64,000 bases of DNA from Vibrio bivalvicida (GCF_001399455.2 NZ_LLEI02000083.1:124001-188000); one strand, 5' to 3'; positions 8,174-17,427 are shown, counted from the stretch's first letter. Made by a program: numbers and translations. Notes: a model not told the origin generated them from the letters alone.

Positions 8174-9964
8174 TTATTTTTGATCTAGCAACAATTCAAA
8201 CTCATCAATCTTTGCTTTTACACGATCAATGCTCTGTTGCCAGAAATCTGCTTTTGATAAATCCATCCCCAAGTGCTTATCAACCACATCTTCAGCCATC
8301 ATAGATCCTGTGTCGCGTAGTAAACTGACATAATCGCTGTAGAACTGCTCACCTTTACTTTCACGCTGTGCGTAAACACCGATGCTAAATAAATAGCCAA
8401 ATAAATATGGGTAGTTGTAAAAACTCACCTCTGAAATAGAGAAATGCAGTTTGCTTGCCCAGAAGTATGGATCAGGCTCAGACATCGACTCTCCATACCA
8501 CTCCACCCATGTTTTGCTCATCAGTTCACACAATTGAGGTGGAGTAAGTTCACCGTCACTACGCTGCTCGTAGAAACGTTTTTCAAACTCAAAGCGAACC
8601 GGAATATTAACCATCAATGCATAGCAGCTTGATAGCTCTTCCCACAACATTTCGAGCTTTTCTTCACGGTTTTGCACTTGTGCCAATAAGTAGTCACGGA
8701 CAACGTTCTCTGCGAAGATCGAAGCCGTTTCGGCAAGCGTCATTGGATAACGAGTCTGACAAAGTGGCATATCACGCATAACCCAGTTGTGGAATGCATG
8801 GCCCAACTCATGCGCTAACGTAAGTAGATCAGAGCGGCTTCCACCCCATGTCATAAACACTAGTGGCGTGCGTGTCGCAGCGAACTTAGTACAGTATGCA
8901 CCTAAACGGCGATTTTCTGTCGGCTCTGCATCAATCCAACCATTGACCACCATCAAATCAACAAACTCCGCCATCTCGATATCAACTTGAGCAAACGCAG
9001 CACGAATAATTTCAATGGCTTGATCAAAACTATAAATCGTCGGTTCAGCGTCGGTTAAACTCGGCATTCCCGCTAGGTGATTCCACGGGCGCATCTGCTG
9101 TAAACCATGCACTCGCGCCATTAACTGGCCAGCTTTTTGTCCAATACTGCGGTTATCTTTCGCTGTCGACATCATAGCCTCAAGCGTCGCAGCTTGAATG
9201 CGACTACCGTGCAAACTTGGATCTAAGAAATGTACATCTTGTTTGGCTGAACGCTTTTGGTATTCGGTCAGTCGCCAACCCGCCAAAGCATTTAAAATAG
9301 CCGCGAATGACTCTTGGTTATCTTTCATCGCAGACTGTATGCCACGCCAAGCAAGCTCTTGATTTTCAAAGTCTGTACCGTACAAAATGCTAGCCGCTTG
9401 AGAGAAGCCGACTTTGCTGTTTTGTCCATCCCCCAAAGTCACTTGCAGCGAACCAGTAATATTGTCGTAAAGCCTGCCCCATGCATCACGCCCATCGACT
9501 TCTAAGGCTGTCAGCAGTTGTTCTTGCGCCACACTAAGTTTGGTCTTAGCAAACCTGCGTGTACACTCAATTTGAAACGCTTGTCCTGCGACATCGGGGC
9601 TGGCATGACTCAGCAGCTCATTGATGAAGTTTTCCGATGCCATGGTCAGCGTGTTCTCGAATGGAGCAAAGGCTTGCGATAACTCTGAGCTTAGTTTAGC
9701 CACTCGACCAACGAGACCTTTGGCTTGGGTGTCCGTTGCGTCAATAGACGCATGACACTGCGCAAATGTATTGATTGTCGCAAGTAGCTTTCCTGCCGCT
9801 TCACTGGTCTGAATGGCATTCTGAGTCACAGACACCGACTCGCGATTATCGACATGTAGTCCTAACGCTTGAATACACTGTTTGATTAATTCGATATCTT
9901 GTTCGATTTTTGGGTCATTAAGATCTTGATAAGCAATGGATAAGTTCCAGCTAGGTGCGGTCAT
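8174..9964 (-). CDS. M3 family oligoendopeptidase (PepF-like)
   Basis: 596 aa from ATG 9964, chosen because it makes an ATGA overlap with the cobC stop and has an AAGGA ribosome site seven bases upstream; a longer reading to 10006 lies inside cobC. The zinc motif HELGH sits in LTLAHELGHAFHNWVM, with the third ligand in the following ETASIFAENVV helix. Residues 1-200 are the alpha-helical N-terminal M3 domain. It is expected to cleave short peptides in the cytoplasm. It is translationally coupled to cobC, although no link to cobamide metabolism is known. Confidence 0.92.
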   Translation of the reverse strand: MTAPSWNLSIAYQDLNDPKIEQDIELIKQCIQALGLHVDNRESVSVTQNAIQTSEAAGKLLATINTFAQCHASIDATDTQAKGLVGRVAKLSSELSQAFAPFENTLTMASENFINELLSHASPDVAGQAFQIECTRRFAKTKLSVAQEQLLTALEVDGRDAWGRLYDNITGSLQVTLGDGQNSKVGFSQAASILYGTDFENQELAWRGIQSAMKDNQESFAAILNALAGWRLTEYQKRSAKQDVHFLDPSLHGSRIQAATLEAMMSTAKDNRSIGQKAGQLMARVHGLQQMRPWNHLAGMPSLTDAEPTIYSFDQAIEIIRAAFAQVDIEMAEFVDLMVVNGWIDAEPTENRRLGAYCTKFAATRTPLVFMTWGGSRSDLLTLAHELGHAFHNWVMRDMPLCQTRYPMTLAETASIFAENVVRDYLLAQVQNREEKLEMLWEELSSCYALMVNIPVRFEFEKRFYEQRSDGELTPPQLCELMSKTWVEWYGESMSEPDPYFWASKLHFSISEVSFYNYPYLFGYLFSIGVYAQRESKGEQFYSDYVSLLRDTGSMMAEDVVDKHLGMDLSKADFWQQSIDRVKAKIDEFELLLDQK

Positions 9965-10593
9965 GATAATTCCTTCGCTCCGATTAACGGTTTTCCTATC
10001 ATGCAAACCCGAAAATAGTTCTGATCTGCTTGAGTAATTTGAATATGGGTTAAAGATTGGTGAGCAATGCTCAATGTCGAATAAAGTGCGGCATTACCCC
10101 AATCTAGCGCAAGTAGTCTCGCAAGAATCATTCTAATCGTACCGCCATGACAGACGATTAATGTGTCTTTGTCGACAGTTCTAGCAAACTCGTCCCAAGT
10201 GGTTGAGATTCTGCTGTAAAAGTCGCTCAATGTTTCCGAATTCGGCAGTGGATTTTGCTTGGGGTCTTGCCAAAAAGCATCCAACAGAGGCCATGATGAC
10301 TTTGCCTTTGCAAAAGGAACGCCATCTAAGTCGCCAAAGTATGCCTCTTTCCAATCAGCATTGACCATGAACTCAAGAGCTGGTCTATTTGCATAGAGAA
10401 GCTTTGACAGATCGTAGCAACGTTTAAGCGGTGAAGTTTGCAACGCAGCAAAACCGAGTTCTTGTTTTAGGAGAATACGGCAAATCTCGGCTTGTTTATC
10501 AGCAGCCACCTCAACATCGGTATGACCATATAAAGCAGGTTCTCCCACTGTTTTACCATGACGAAGAAGATAAATATTAATTGTCTTTGGCAT
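9961..10593 (-). CDS. cobC: Histidine phosphatase family, probable alpha-ribazole phosphatase
   Basis: 210 aa phosphoglycerate-mutase-like protein. The catalytic phospho-histidine motif LLRHGKT is at residues about 9-15, and the second His is in IVCHGGTIRMI. It lies directly after cobU (stop and start abut), so the predicted role is removal of the 5'-phosphate of alpha-ribazole in the nucleotide-loop branch of cobalamin synthesis. The family is broad; the assignment rests mainly on the operon. Confidence 0.82.
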   Translation of the reverse strand: MPKTINIYLLRHGKTVGEPALYGHTDVEVAADKQAEICRILLKQELGFAALQTSPLKRCYDLSKLLYANRPALEFMVNADWKEAYFGDLDGVPFAKAKSSWPLLDAFWQDPKQNPLPNSETLSDFYSRISTTWDEFARTVDKDTLIVCHGGTIRMILARLLALDWGNAALYSTLSIAHQSLTHIQITQADQNYFRVCMIGKPLIGAKELS

Positions 10594-11136
10594 TTACTTC
10601 TCTTTAGTTTCTTTCAAGGTCATTGGTAAACCAGCAGCCACAAACGTCACTTTATCCGCAACTCTTGCAATGGCTTGATTCATCCACCCCGCGTGATCCA
10701 CAAACAGCCGAGAGACTTCGCCAAGAGGTATAACCCCCAACCCAACTTCGTTTGAAACCATTAAGATATCGGCTTTCGAGTGCTCAAGCGCAAGTACGAG
10801 TTTCTCGACTTGTTGCTTTATCGCGTGGTCATTGAGGGTGGCGCCATCATTGTAGATCACATTGTTAAGCCACAGTGTTAAGCAGTCAATCAGCACCACG
10901 TCTGTTGCTGTGAATTGAGAAATTAGACCGACAAGGTCAATCGGACATTCATGCTCGATCCAACTGTCACCACGGGAGGCCTGATGATGGGCAACTCGTT
11001 GTTTCATTTCATTATCAAACGCAATCGCCGTCGCGACATAATGTTTAGAATTACCAAGGCATATATTTTCTGTCTGGGCTTCTGCAAAACTCGACTTCCC
11101 TGAGCGCGCACCACCGAGAATCAAATGAATCGTCAT
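10594..11136 (-). CDS. cobU: Adenosylcobinamide kinase / GTP:adenosylcobinamide-phosphate guanylyltransferase
   Basis: 180 aa, typical CobU length. The P-loop GGARSGKSSFAE is at residues 8-19; the guanylylated His region (AHHQASRGDSW) follows near residue 50; Walker B-like VVLIDCLTLWLNN near residue 85. It phosphorylates adenosylcobinamide and then transfers GMP to give adenosylcobinamide-GDP. It overlaps the cobS stop by one base and abuts cobC. Confidence 0.95.
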   Translation of the reverse strand: MTIHLILGGARSGKSSFAEAQTENICLGNSKHYVATAIAFDNEMKQRVAHHQASRGDSWIEHECPIDLVGLISQFTATDVVLIDCLTLWLNNVIYNDGATLNDHAIKQQVEKLVLALEHSKADILMVSNEVGLGVIPLGEVSRLFVDHAGWMNQAIARVADKVTFVAAGLPMTLKETKEK

Positions 11137-11909
11137 TAGCTATTTATCTCAATCGCGATCAGTGTGAGGTAGATTAGCAGCTCTGCAATTTGTTGGCCTG
11201 CGCCAAGGCAGTCTCCAGTAAAGCCACCGATACGAGCGGTTAACCAACGCTTAAACACCCCTCTAAAGATCAACATCACGACAACCAACAACGCTGTGGT
11301 TGTCAAACCAAGCAATAGGCATGGAATCAAGCCGCTAACAATCAATACCACAAGTTCGGTGCTTGATTGTCGCTGAGCAAGAGGCTTGCTTTTGCTGGTA
11401 TCATTATCACTAACATAAGGCATATCATAAATCAGCGAGGCTGCGACAGCTCGACTTAAGGTATAGGCCACTAAGATAAACAGTAAAATTTGCTCAAACT
11501 GAATCAATTCAGACAACAGGACAAACTTTCCAAGTAACACCATGACCAATGCACTGGCACCATATGTTCCAATGCGGCTGTCTTTCATAATGGTCAAACG
11601 GCGTTCGACCGTCATTCCACCCCCTATCCCATCAGCCATATCAGTCAAACCATCTTCATGAAATGCCCCAGTGAGCAGCAGACTGAACATCATCATAGTG
11701 AAGATGGAAACACTGGCAGGAAAAATAAGCTGAGAAGCCCATAGAACCAACGCACACAAACTACCGAGCAACAAACCAACTAAGGCAAAATATCGCCCTG
11801 CTTGGTTCATGCGTTGTTCACTGTAAGGCGTATTTTTTGGCATTGGAATGCGAGAGAAGAACCCCAAAGCCAAGATGAATAACTGATATTGATACTTAAG
11901 CGCAGGCAT
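11136..11909 (-). CDS. cobS: Adenosylcobinamide-GDP ribazoletransferase (cobalamin synthase)
   Basis: 257 aa inner-membrane enzyme with about six hydrophobic segments. The metal/substrate motif HEDGLTDMADGIGGG near residue 85 is diagnostic. It joins adenosylcobinamide-GDP to alpha-ribazole (phosphate). One-base overlaps with both cobT and cobU show tight translational coupling. Confidence 0.95.
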   Translation of the reverse strand: MPALKYQYQLFILALGFFSRIPMPKNTPYSEQRMNQAGRYFALVGLLLGSLCALVLWASQLIFPASVSIFTMMMFSLLLTGAFHEDGLTDMADGIGGGMTVERRLTIMKDSRIGTYGASALVMVLLGKFVLLSELIQFEQILLFILVAYTLSRAVAASLIYDMPYVSDNDTSKSKPLAQRQSSTELVVLIVSGLIPCLLLGLTTTALLVVVMLIFRGVFKRWLTARIGGFTGDCLGAGQQIAELLIYLTLIAIEINS

Positions 11910-12940
11910 CAGTCGACAACCACTCCCGCTTGTTCAAAACTTGCCATAGTGTTGTAGAACTCAGCCGCTGCACGTACTAAAGGCATGGCTAAAACGGCCC
12001 CCGTTCCTTCACCCAATCTAAGTGAAAGATCGAGTAAAGGCCGGGCATCCAATTGTGACAATAAATATTGGTGACCCGCTTCATGAGACTGGTGGGCAAA
12101 AATCATCACGTCTCGACAACTTGGATCGATAAGCGATGCAGCGTAGGCAGCAGCCGAAACAATAAAGCCATCAACAATAACAGGGGTGTTGCTTTCTCCA
12201 GCGGCGAGGAATCCCCCGACCATTTGAACGATTTCAAAACCGCCGACTTCTGCAAGGACTTCAATAATGCCTAAGCCTGCACAGCGTGAAACGCCACTTT
12301 CTACAAGCTCGACTTTTTTCACCCACTGCTCATCACTGATCCCTGTCCCGCGGCCAACACACTCTTTAGCGGCTCGGCCACTCAGAGCACTTAGAATCGC
12401 GGCGGCACTACTGGTGTTACCAATGCCCATCTCGCCAAACATCACTATGTTTGACCCCGCATCGATAATGCTTTTGACTAGCTGCTTACCCAGTTCAATT
12501 CCCTGCTCTGCCGTAACTAGGCTCATAGCAGCTTGATTGGCAAAGTTGTTGGTTCGCTTACCTAATCGCTGCACAATAAAGTTGTCCGCATCTTGCTCGA
12601 CGGGAATTAAAATGCCCGTATCCACGACTCTAAGCTCAACTTGATTGGTTCGACAAAAGCAGTTGATTGCCGCACCACCTGCTAGAAAATTAAGTACCAT
12701 CTGTTGTGTGACTGCGCTCGGTGCAATGCTCACACCTTCATCAGCAATTCCATGATCACCGGCAAAGACAATTGCCATTGGCTTGCTAAGCTCAATACTT
12801 GTGACGGCGTCACTATAAACCTGACTTTGAATCAGTGCGACTTGATGAGCAAGCGCTTCTAACTGTCCTAACGCACCCAAAGGTTTGGTTTTTTGGTTAA
12901 TACGATGCCAAATAGCATCCGAATAAGTTTGGTTCAACAT
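11909..12940 (-). CDS. cobT: Nicotinate-nucleotide--dimethylbenzimidazole phosphoribosyltransferase
   Basis: 343 aa from ATG 12940 (MLNQTYSDAIW); a GTG at 13003 would extend it into the upstream flavin-reductase gene and is less likely. Typical CobT motifs are IVFAGDHGIADEGVS near residue 70, GEMGIGNTSSAAA near 170 and the catalytic Glu in LGEGTGAVLAMPLVRAA near the C-terminus. It activates the lower ligand base as alpha-ribazole 5'-phosphate. It is the first cob gene, 7 bp after the upstream stop. The ribosome site is weak, consistent with coupling to that gene. Confidence 0.93.
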   Translation of the reverse strand: MLNQTYSDAIWHRINQKTKPLGALGQLEALAHQVALIQSQVYSDAVTSIELSKPMAIVFAGDHGIADEGVSIAPSAVTQQMVLNFLAGGAAINCFCRTNQVELRVVDTGILIPVEQDADNFIVQRLGKRTNNFANQAAMSLVTAEQGIELGKQLVKSIIDAGSNIVMFGEMGIGNTSSAAAILSALSGRAAKECVGRGTGISDEQWVKKVELVESGVSRCAGLGIIEVLAEVGGFEIVQMVGGFLAAGESNTPVIVDGFIVSAAAYAASLIDPSCRDVMIFAHQSHEAGHQYLLSQLDARPLLDLSLRLGEGTGAVLAMPLVRAAAEFYNTMASFEQAGVVVD

Positions 12941-12947
12941 AGTTTTA

Positions 12948-13559
12948 TTACTTAGGTCTTGCAACAGAGAAGACGTTTTCAAGCGTGGCATATTGACTGC
13001 CACCTAAACGAGATAGAGGGTTTACTTTAAGTGCGTCAACCACCAAGCGATCACTGCGCTCACCGATAACATTAGGATCGACGTACACCTTTTCGATTTC
13101 TGCAAAAATAAGGCTTTGTGGCGCTTCGCCTATCTCTTTCACTTCGTACAATTTACACGCAAACGCGATTGGGCAATCTTTTACTCTTGGTAAATCAAAA
13201 CCATCAAAATCGGCTAACTCTAACCCTGTCGCCTCAATCTCAGATTCGCCATGATCGAGTGTCGCAGCCGTTTGAGTCACCTCGTTGGCGGAGTCATGAT
13301 GCGCAATATGAATGACCAGTTTTCCGGTTTCCAGCACATTGCGTGTTGTATCTTTCACCTCACCAGAAGGCTTTTTACCGACTGAAAACATCAATAAAGG
13401 TGGATTACTTGCAACAGCGGTAAAATAAGAAAATGGTGCTAAGTTGTAGTTACCTTGTTCAGAGTCAGTCAACACCCAAGCAATGGGCCTTGGTATTACA
13501 GTCTGTGTCATCAAATGATAAATTTGGGTTGGTGCAAGCGTACTAAGCTCTATGTTCAT
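12948..13559 (-). CDS. Flavin reductase-like (FMN-binding) protein
   Basis: 203 aa of the flavin reductase-like split-barrel family (DIM6/NTAB type): VIPRPIAWVLTDSEQGNYNLAPFSYF at the start, NPPLLMFSVGKKP and KDTTRN following, and C-terminal LSRLGGSQYATLEN. It probably binds FMN and either reduces it or uses it on an unknown substrate. A good ribosome site (AAGGAAGG) precedes ATG 13559. It heads the cobT-S-U-C string with only 7 bp to cobT. A role in providing reduced flavin for corrinoid or lower-ligand chemistry is a guess. Confidence 0.85.
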   Translation of the reverse strand: MNIELSTLAPTQIYHLMTQTVIPRPIAWVLTDSEQGNYNLAPFSYFTAVASNPPLLMFSVGKKPSGEVKDTTRNVLETGKLVIHIAHHDSANEVTQTAATLDHGESEIEATGLELADFDGFDLPRVKDCPIAFACKLYEVKEIGEAPQSLIFAEIEKVYVDPNVIGERSDRLVVDALKVNPLSRLGGSQYATLENVFSVARPK

Positions 13560-13805
13560 CCCTTACCTTCCTTAGCGGTTCCTATTGGAACGAGTGTAAC
13601 TTGAAATCAAAGAGTTAACACGCTTTTCCAGCAAACCTTTGTCTTTCTGATTGGTAGAATAATCCGTCAAGTTGAGAACAAAACTGAAATTTTTCGTCAA
13701 AGCACCTATTCTCTAAGCTAGGGAGAGCGTTTATAACGGCACAAACTGTGCATTATTTTTCGTCGTGACAATATTTTCTCCCCATTGATAGTGCAAGGAG
13801 GTTTT

Positions 13806-13889
13806 ATGATTGCCAATCAACAATCGAAAAAACAAAAACAGAACAAACCACAACGTAACCAAAAGAAAGTTCCTCTATCATTAACTTAA
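13806..13889 (+). CDS. Small basic protein, 27 aa, unknown
   Basis: MIANQQSKKQKQNKPQRNQ followed by KKVPLSLT: 27 codons, more than one third Lys/Arg, rich in Gln and Asn, no hydrophobic segment. I support it as real because a perfect AAGGAGG ribosome site lies five bases before the ATG and a clear hairpin terminator starts 10 bases after the stop, giving a self-contained transcription unit in an otherwise empty 400-bp gap. It could bind RNA or act at the ribosome, but nothing shows this. I do not recognise a family. Confidence 0.6.
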   Translation: MIANQQSKKQKQNKPQRNQKKVPLSLT

Positions 13890-13899
13890 CCACAAGAGC

Positions 13900-13923
13900 A
13901 GACCTCGCCTAAGTGCGAGGTCT
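13900..13923 (+). terminator. Terminator of the 27-aa ORF
   Basis: Nine-base stem AGACCTCGC/GCGAGGTCT with a CTAAGT loop followed by TTGTTGGTTT. It isolates the small ORF from the gene at 14068. Confidence 0.75.
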
Positions 13924-14067
13924 TGTTGGTTTCCATCCACTGCTTTATCTGCGGTTTAGTTTTGCTTTTCAATGTATCAATATTGTTTCAGATCACAGAC
14001 ATCGACGTTTGATTGTAAGATGCTCAACCATTCACCCAATGTGTATTTGCAGATAGGTTTGTTCATC

Positions 14068-14754
14068 TTGGAAAACTCTAACAACATCACTGTAATTATT
14101 GCGGGCAGCACAGGCCTGATAGGTAACGAGCTGATCAAGCAGATGTTAGAACGCGACCCTATCAAGCACATCTATGCCCTGACCCGCCGCACACTGCCCT
14201 TCTTTCACCCGAAGCTTGAACAGCTTCAACACCCTGAGCTGCGCATCCAAGAGTGGGTAGAGGAGAAACCAAGGCCACAATTTGGTTTTATCTGCTTAGG
14301 AACGACGCTCAAACAGGCGGGATCAAAACAAGCACTAGAGAAAGTTGACTATCAGCTAGTGTGCGATATCGCTCAAGAGATGAAGCTGCTTGGTGTAAAG
14401 CAAATAGCCGTGGTTTCAAGCTATGGTGCGTCGGCTCGTGCTTTTTCTCATTACCTGCGCTGTAAAGGGCGCATGGAGCTAACCATTGAACGTATGGGTT
14501 TTGAGCGAGTGGTATTTGTTAGATCTGGGCCATTAAAAGGATTAAGAGAGCAACCGCGCCAAGATGAGGTGGTCGTCCAAACCATGTTGAAAGTCTGTCA
14601 GCCGCTTATGATTGGTCCACTTGCCAAGCTGATCCCAATTGATGCTGCTGATGTCGCATTAGCCATGCAATATTCGCTGTTTTCTCACTCGAACAAAAAA
14701 TTAGAAATACTAGATACCGTTGCGATGCGAAACTTGATTAAAAAGTATCAATAA
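14068..14754 (+). CDS. NAD(P)-binding Rossmann-fold oxidoreductase
   Basis: Atypical short-chain dehydrogenase/NmrA-like protein. The dinucleotide motif IIAGSTGLIGNELIKQML is very close to the proposed start, a TTG at 14068 (228 aa). The frame is open back to ATG 13972, but residues before the motif there look non-coding. Other family features are CLGTTLKQAGSKQALEKVDYQ and VVSSYGASA with a later Y...K (HYLRCKGRME). The substrate is unknown. It is a single gene; the start is uncertain, the function class is firm. Confidence 0.82.
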   Translation: MENSNNITVIIAGSTGLIGNELIKQMLERDPIKHIYALTRRTLPFFHPKLEQLQHPELRIQEWVEEKPRPQFGFICLGTTLKQAGSKQALEKVDYQLVCDIAQEMKLLGVKQIAVVSSYGASARAFSHYLRCKGRMELTIERMGFERVVFVRSGPLKGLREQPRQDEVVVQTMLKVCQPLMIGPLAKLIPIDAADVALAMQYSLFSHSNKKLEILDTVAMRNLIKKYQ

Positions 14755-14943
14755 ACTGCTCAGTTTCACCCTCATATGAACAACTTCCCCCCTATTGATG
14801 CATGTTAATAACTGTTCGCTATATTTCATGCTCTTTTGTAACTTCAATTAAGCATTTCAAATCATTACCCTTCATACCGAATAAAATTCCATAAGATATT
14901 ATTTTTATCAATATCACCTCCAAAAACTAAAGGATATTCATAT

Positions 14944-16317
14944 ATGTCAGTAGTGGTTATCGCATCGTTAGCGATATTTGTTGGCATTCTCTTTTTCCTC
15001 TATGGACAACAGAAAAAAGAGAACACCCTATCGCGACTCGTCTTACTTGGCCTAGTTTTGGGCAGTGTGTTTGGATTAGCACTTCAGCTCATTTTCGGTG
15101 AAGGTGACCCTGTCATCGCTCAAACTCTTGAATGGGTAAATGTGGTAGGCCGTGGCTATGTTGGCCTACTAAAAATGGTAATCATGCCACTGGTCTTGGT
15201 TTCCATGATCGCTGCGGTAGTTAAGCTAGAGAAAGGTGGTGCTCTCGGAAAGATCTCTGGTATAACAATTTCAGTTTTACTTGCGACCACCGCAATATCA
15301 GCCTTGATAGGTATTATTGTTACTCAAGCGTTTGGTCTAAGCGCGGAAGGCTTAACTGAAGGTGCTCGTGAAACAGCGCGTATCGCGGCACTAGAAACGC
15401 GTGCAGATCACGTGAGTGATCTTACTATCCCGCAAATGCTGGTAAGCTTTATTCCAACCAATCCATTTGCCGATCTGACAGGCGCTCGTTCTACTTCTAT
15501 CATTGCCGTGGTTATCTTTGGTGTACTAACCGGTATTGCTGCGCGTAAAGTAATGGCTGAGAAGCAAGAGCTGGAATCACCAATTCGCACTTTTGTAGAA
15601 GCGGCCCAATCTATTGTTATGCGCTTAGTTAAGATGATCATGGCACTCACGCCTTATGGCATTGCGGCTTTGATGGCAAAAGTAGTCGCCACTTCAAGTG
15701 CTTCAGACATCCTTAATCTACTCGGCTTTATCATCGCGTCGTATGTGGCTATTGCGCTGATGTTTGTGGTTCATGGTATCTTAGTCTCTTTCGTAGGCAT
15801 TAGTCCTAAAGAGTACTTCCAGAAGATTTGGCCTGTACTGACCTTCGCATTTACCTCACGTAGTTCAGCAGCAACCATTCCTTTGAACGTTGAAGCGCAG
15901 ATCAACAAGCTTGGTGTTCCACCAGCGATCGCTAACCTATCCGCTTCGTTTGGCGCAACCATAGGTCAAAACGGCTGTGCTGGCATTTACCCTGCGATGT
16001 TAGCAGTAATGGTCGCACCAAGCGTAGGTATCGACCCAATGGACATCAACTTCATCCTTTCTTTGATTGCCATTATTGTGATTAGCTCATTTGGTATCGC
16101 TGGTGTGGGGGGCGGTGCAACCTTCGCAGCCCTGATTGTGTTGCCAGCAATGGGGTTACCAGTGACTATCGCTGCGCTATTAATCTCTATTGAACCACTT
16201 ATTGATATGGCACGTACCGCACTAAACGTTTCAGGCGCAATGACAGCGGGCAGCATTACTAGCCGCTTAATGAAGCAAACAGTAAAAGATGAAGAGCTAG
16301 AAACGCAACAAGCGTGA
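14944..16317 (+). CDS. tcyP: L-cystine sodium symporter TcyP
   Basis: 457 aa dicarboxylate/amino acid:cation symporter with eight helices and two re-entrant loops. It is close to E. coli YdjN/TcyP: shared stretches include FAFTSRSSAATIPLNVEAQ (HP1 region), ASFGATIGQNGCAGIYPAM and GVGGGATFAALIVLPAMGLP. It should import cystine at the inner membrane. The ribosome site lies in CTAAAGGATATTCAT before the ATG. It is a single gene with an AT-rich 190-bp upstream gap; sulfur-dependent control is likely but no operator is evident. Confidence 0.92.
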   Translation: MSVVVIASLAIFVGILFFLYGQQKKENTLSRLVLLGLVLGSVFGLALQLIFGEGDPVIAQTLEWVNVVGRGYVGLLKMVIMPLVLVSMIAAVVKLEKGGALGKISGITISVLLATTAISALIGIIVTQAFGLSAEGLTEGARETARIAALETRADHVSDLTIPQMLVSFIPTNPFADLTGARSTSIIAVVIFGVLTGIAARKVMAEKQELESPIRTFVEAAQSIVMRLVKMIMALTPYGIAALMAKVVATSSASDILNLLGFIIASYVAIALMFVVHGILVSFVGISPKEYFQKIWPVLTFAFTSRSSAATIPLNVEAQINKLGVPPAIANLSASFGATIGQNGCAGIYPAMLAVMVAPSVGIDPMDINFILSLIAIIVISSFGIAGVGGGATFAALIVLPAMGLPVTIAALLISIEPLIDMARTALNVSGAMTAGSITSRLMKQTVKDEELETQQA

Positions 16318-16344
16318 TCTGGCTAAGCACTCAGCATATAATGG

Positions 16345-16374
16345 GAAATGGTCGGCAGAAACGGCCATTTTCTT
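16345..16374. terminator. tcyP terminator
   Basis: Stem AAATGGTCG/CGGCCATTT (one G-U pair) with a GCAGAAA loop followed by TTCTTT. It lies between tcyP and the convergent GNAT gene and may serve both. Confidence 0.75.
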
Positions 16375-16379
16375 TCATT

Positions 16380-16907
16380 TCACGACATACTAGACGAGTC
16401 ATTTTTGGCTATCGCATACTCATAAAAAGCAACTAGCCCTTCACCACCATCGCGTTCGACGAAACCTAGTTTTTTAAGCAAATGCGCAGAAGCAAGATTA
16501 GAGCGATCTACTCCGCCTATCAGTTTATTCCAGGGCTCAGACATAGAGACCTCTTGGATAAAGCCTTTGAGCAGTTCACTGGCTAACCCCTTACCCCAAT
16601 ATTCTTCAGCCAGCAAGTAACCAATATGAGCATCTCGCTGATTTTCTATATGAATAAATAGAAAACCAATCACCTCGTCAGCGGCTGATTTTACTTGCAG
16701 TAAACGACTATCTGACAGCATTCTATCAAGCCAAACCTGCGCTAAGTCAGCTGAGCTGATCGCATGAAAATACGGTGGCAAATTTTCGACAACAGAGGGC
16801 GTTAAGATCTCAGGTACACGCATCAGCAAAGCGTGCCACTCCTGAGGTGAAACTTGACTCTCTATCTCAGCAATATGCATCCTTGCAGTGGTAAATGACA
16901 TGACCAT
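16380..16907 (-). CDS. GNAT family N-acetyltransferase
   Basis: 175 aa. The acetyl-CoA loop is represented by HIGYLLAEEYWGKGLASELLKGF near residues 110-130 (pattern of the RimJ/RimL-like subgroup), followed by GGVDRSNLASAHLLKKLGF. The acceptor is unknown. A TAGGTAGG ribosome site precedes ATG 16907; an ATG two codons later is also possible. A VOC-family remnant lies immediately upstream. Confidence 0.85.
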   Translation of the reverse strand: MVMSFTTARMHIAEIESQVSPQEWHALLMRVPEILTPSVVENLPPYFHAISSADLAQVWLDRMLSDSRLLQVKSAADEVIGFLFIHIENQRDAHIGYLLAEEYWGKGLASELLKGFIQEVSMSEPWNKLIGGVDRSNLASAHLLKKLGFVERDGGEGLVAFYEYAIAKNDSSSMS

Positions 16908-16932
16908 ATAACCTACCTAACTGGTAAAATAA

Positions 16933-17016
16933 TTAATAAACGCTGACTTCTATCAAATTTGAGTCAGGGTCCAAAAAGTAGACCGATTGGATTGTTCCAT
17001 TGGCAAAGGTGGCTAA
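16933..17016 (-). pseudogene. Decayed VOC (glyoxalase-like) C-terminus
   Basis: On the minus strand the reading LATFANGTIQSVYFLDPDSN then LIEVSVY-stop matches the end of VOC/glyoxalase proteins (the YFxDPDGNxIE motif carrying the last metal ligand Glu). The frame is closed just upstream by TGA and no start exists, so only the last ~27 codons survive. The remaining ~100 bp to the NIPSNAP gene hold no other recognisable coding. It is a relic of a lost gene. Confidence 0.65.
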
Positions 17017-17121
17017 TCAAACAATCCTCCTCAATCATTGATTACGATGCACAACCTACGATTGGAAAGATAGCCATCCAACACTATAATCTTCACCTAG
17101 CCCTCCTTGTAGTTTTAAAGT

Positions 17122-17427
17122 TTAATCCAATACGGGTCTAAAAAAGCTTCGCTCGTAGCTAATAACACAATCGGTCTCCTCGGCGAATTTAAATGCCGCA
17201 ATGCACTCATCATCTTTAAAAGAATCGGTACGATACGATTCATACTCCGCCAGGCTTGGAAATGTAAACAGTGCTAAGGCGATATTATTCGCACCTTCAG
17301 AAGGTAAAAAGTAACCATGGTGCTGTCCGCCAAATTTAGCGACCAGCGGAATCCACATTTTGGCGTACCGCTCAAACTCACTCACTTTCTTTGGATCTAT
17401 CACGTACTTAAGATAACAGGTAACCAT
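17122..17427 (-). CDS. NIPSNAP family protein
   Basis: 101 aa dimeric alpha/beta barrel type. The N-terminus MVTCYLKYVIDPKKVSEFERY and the central GYFLPSEGANNIALALFTF are typical of NIPSNAP-like small proteins, whose function is unknown. AAGGAG lies seven bases before ATG 17427. It sits between two stretches of decayed sequence. Confidence 0.85.
   Translation of the reverse strand: MVTCYLKYVIDPKKVSEFERYAKMWIPLVAKFGGQHHGYFLPSEGANNIALALFTFPSLAEYESYRTDSFKDDECIAAFKFAEETDCVISYERSFFRPVLD

Noticed and set aside
13560..13805. Cobalamin riboswitch upstream of the cob cluster
   Set aside because: No B12-box-like core was found by eye on either strand; a covariance search would be decisive.
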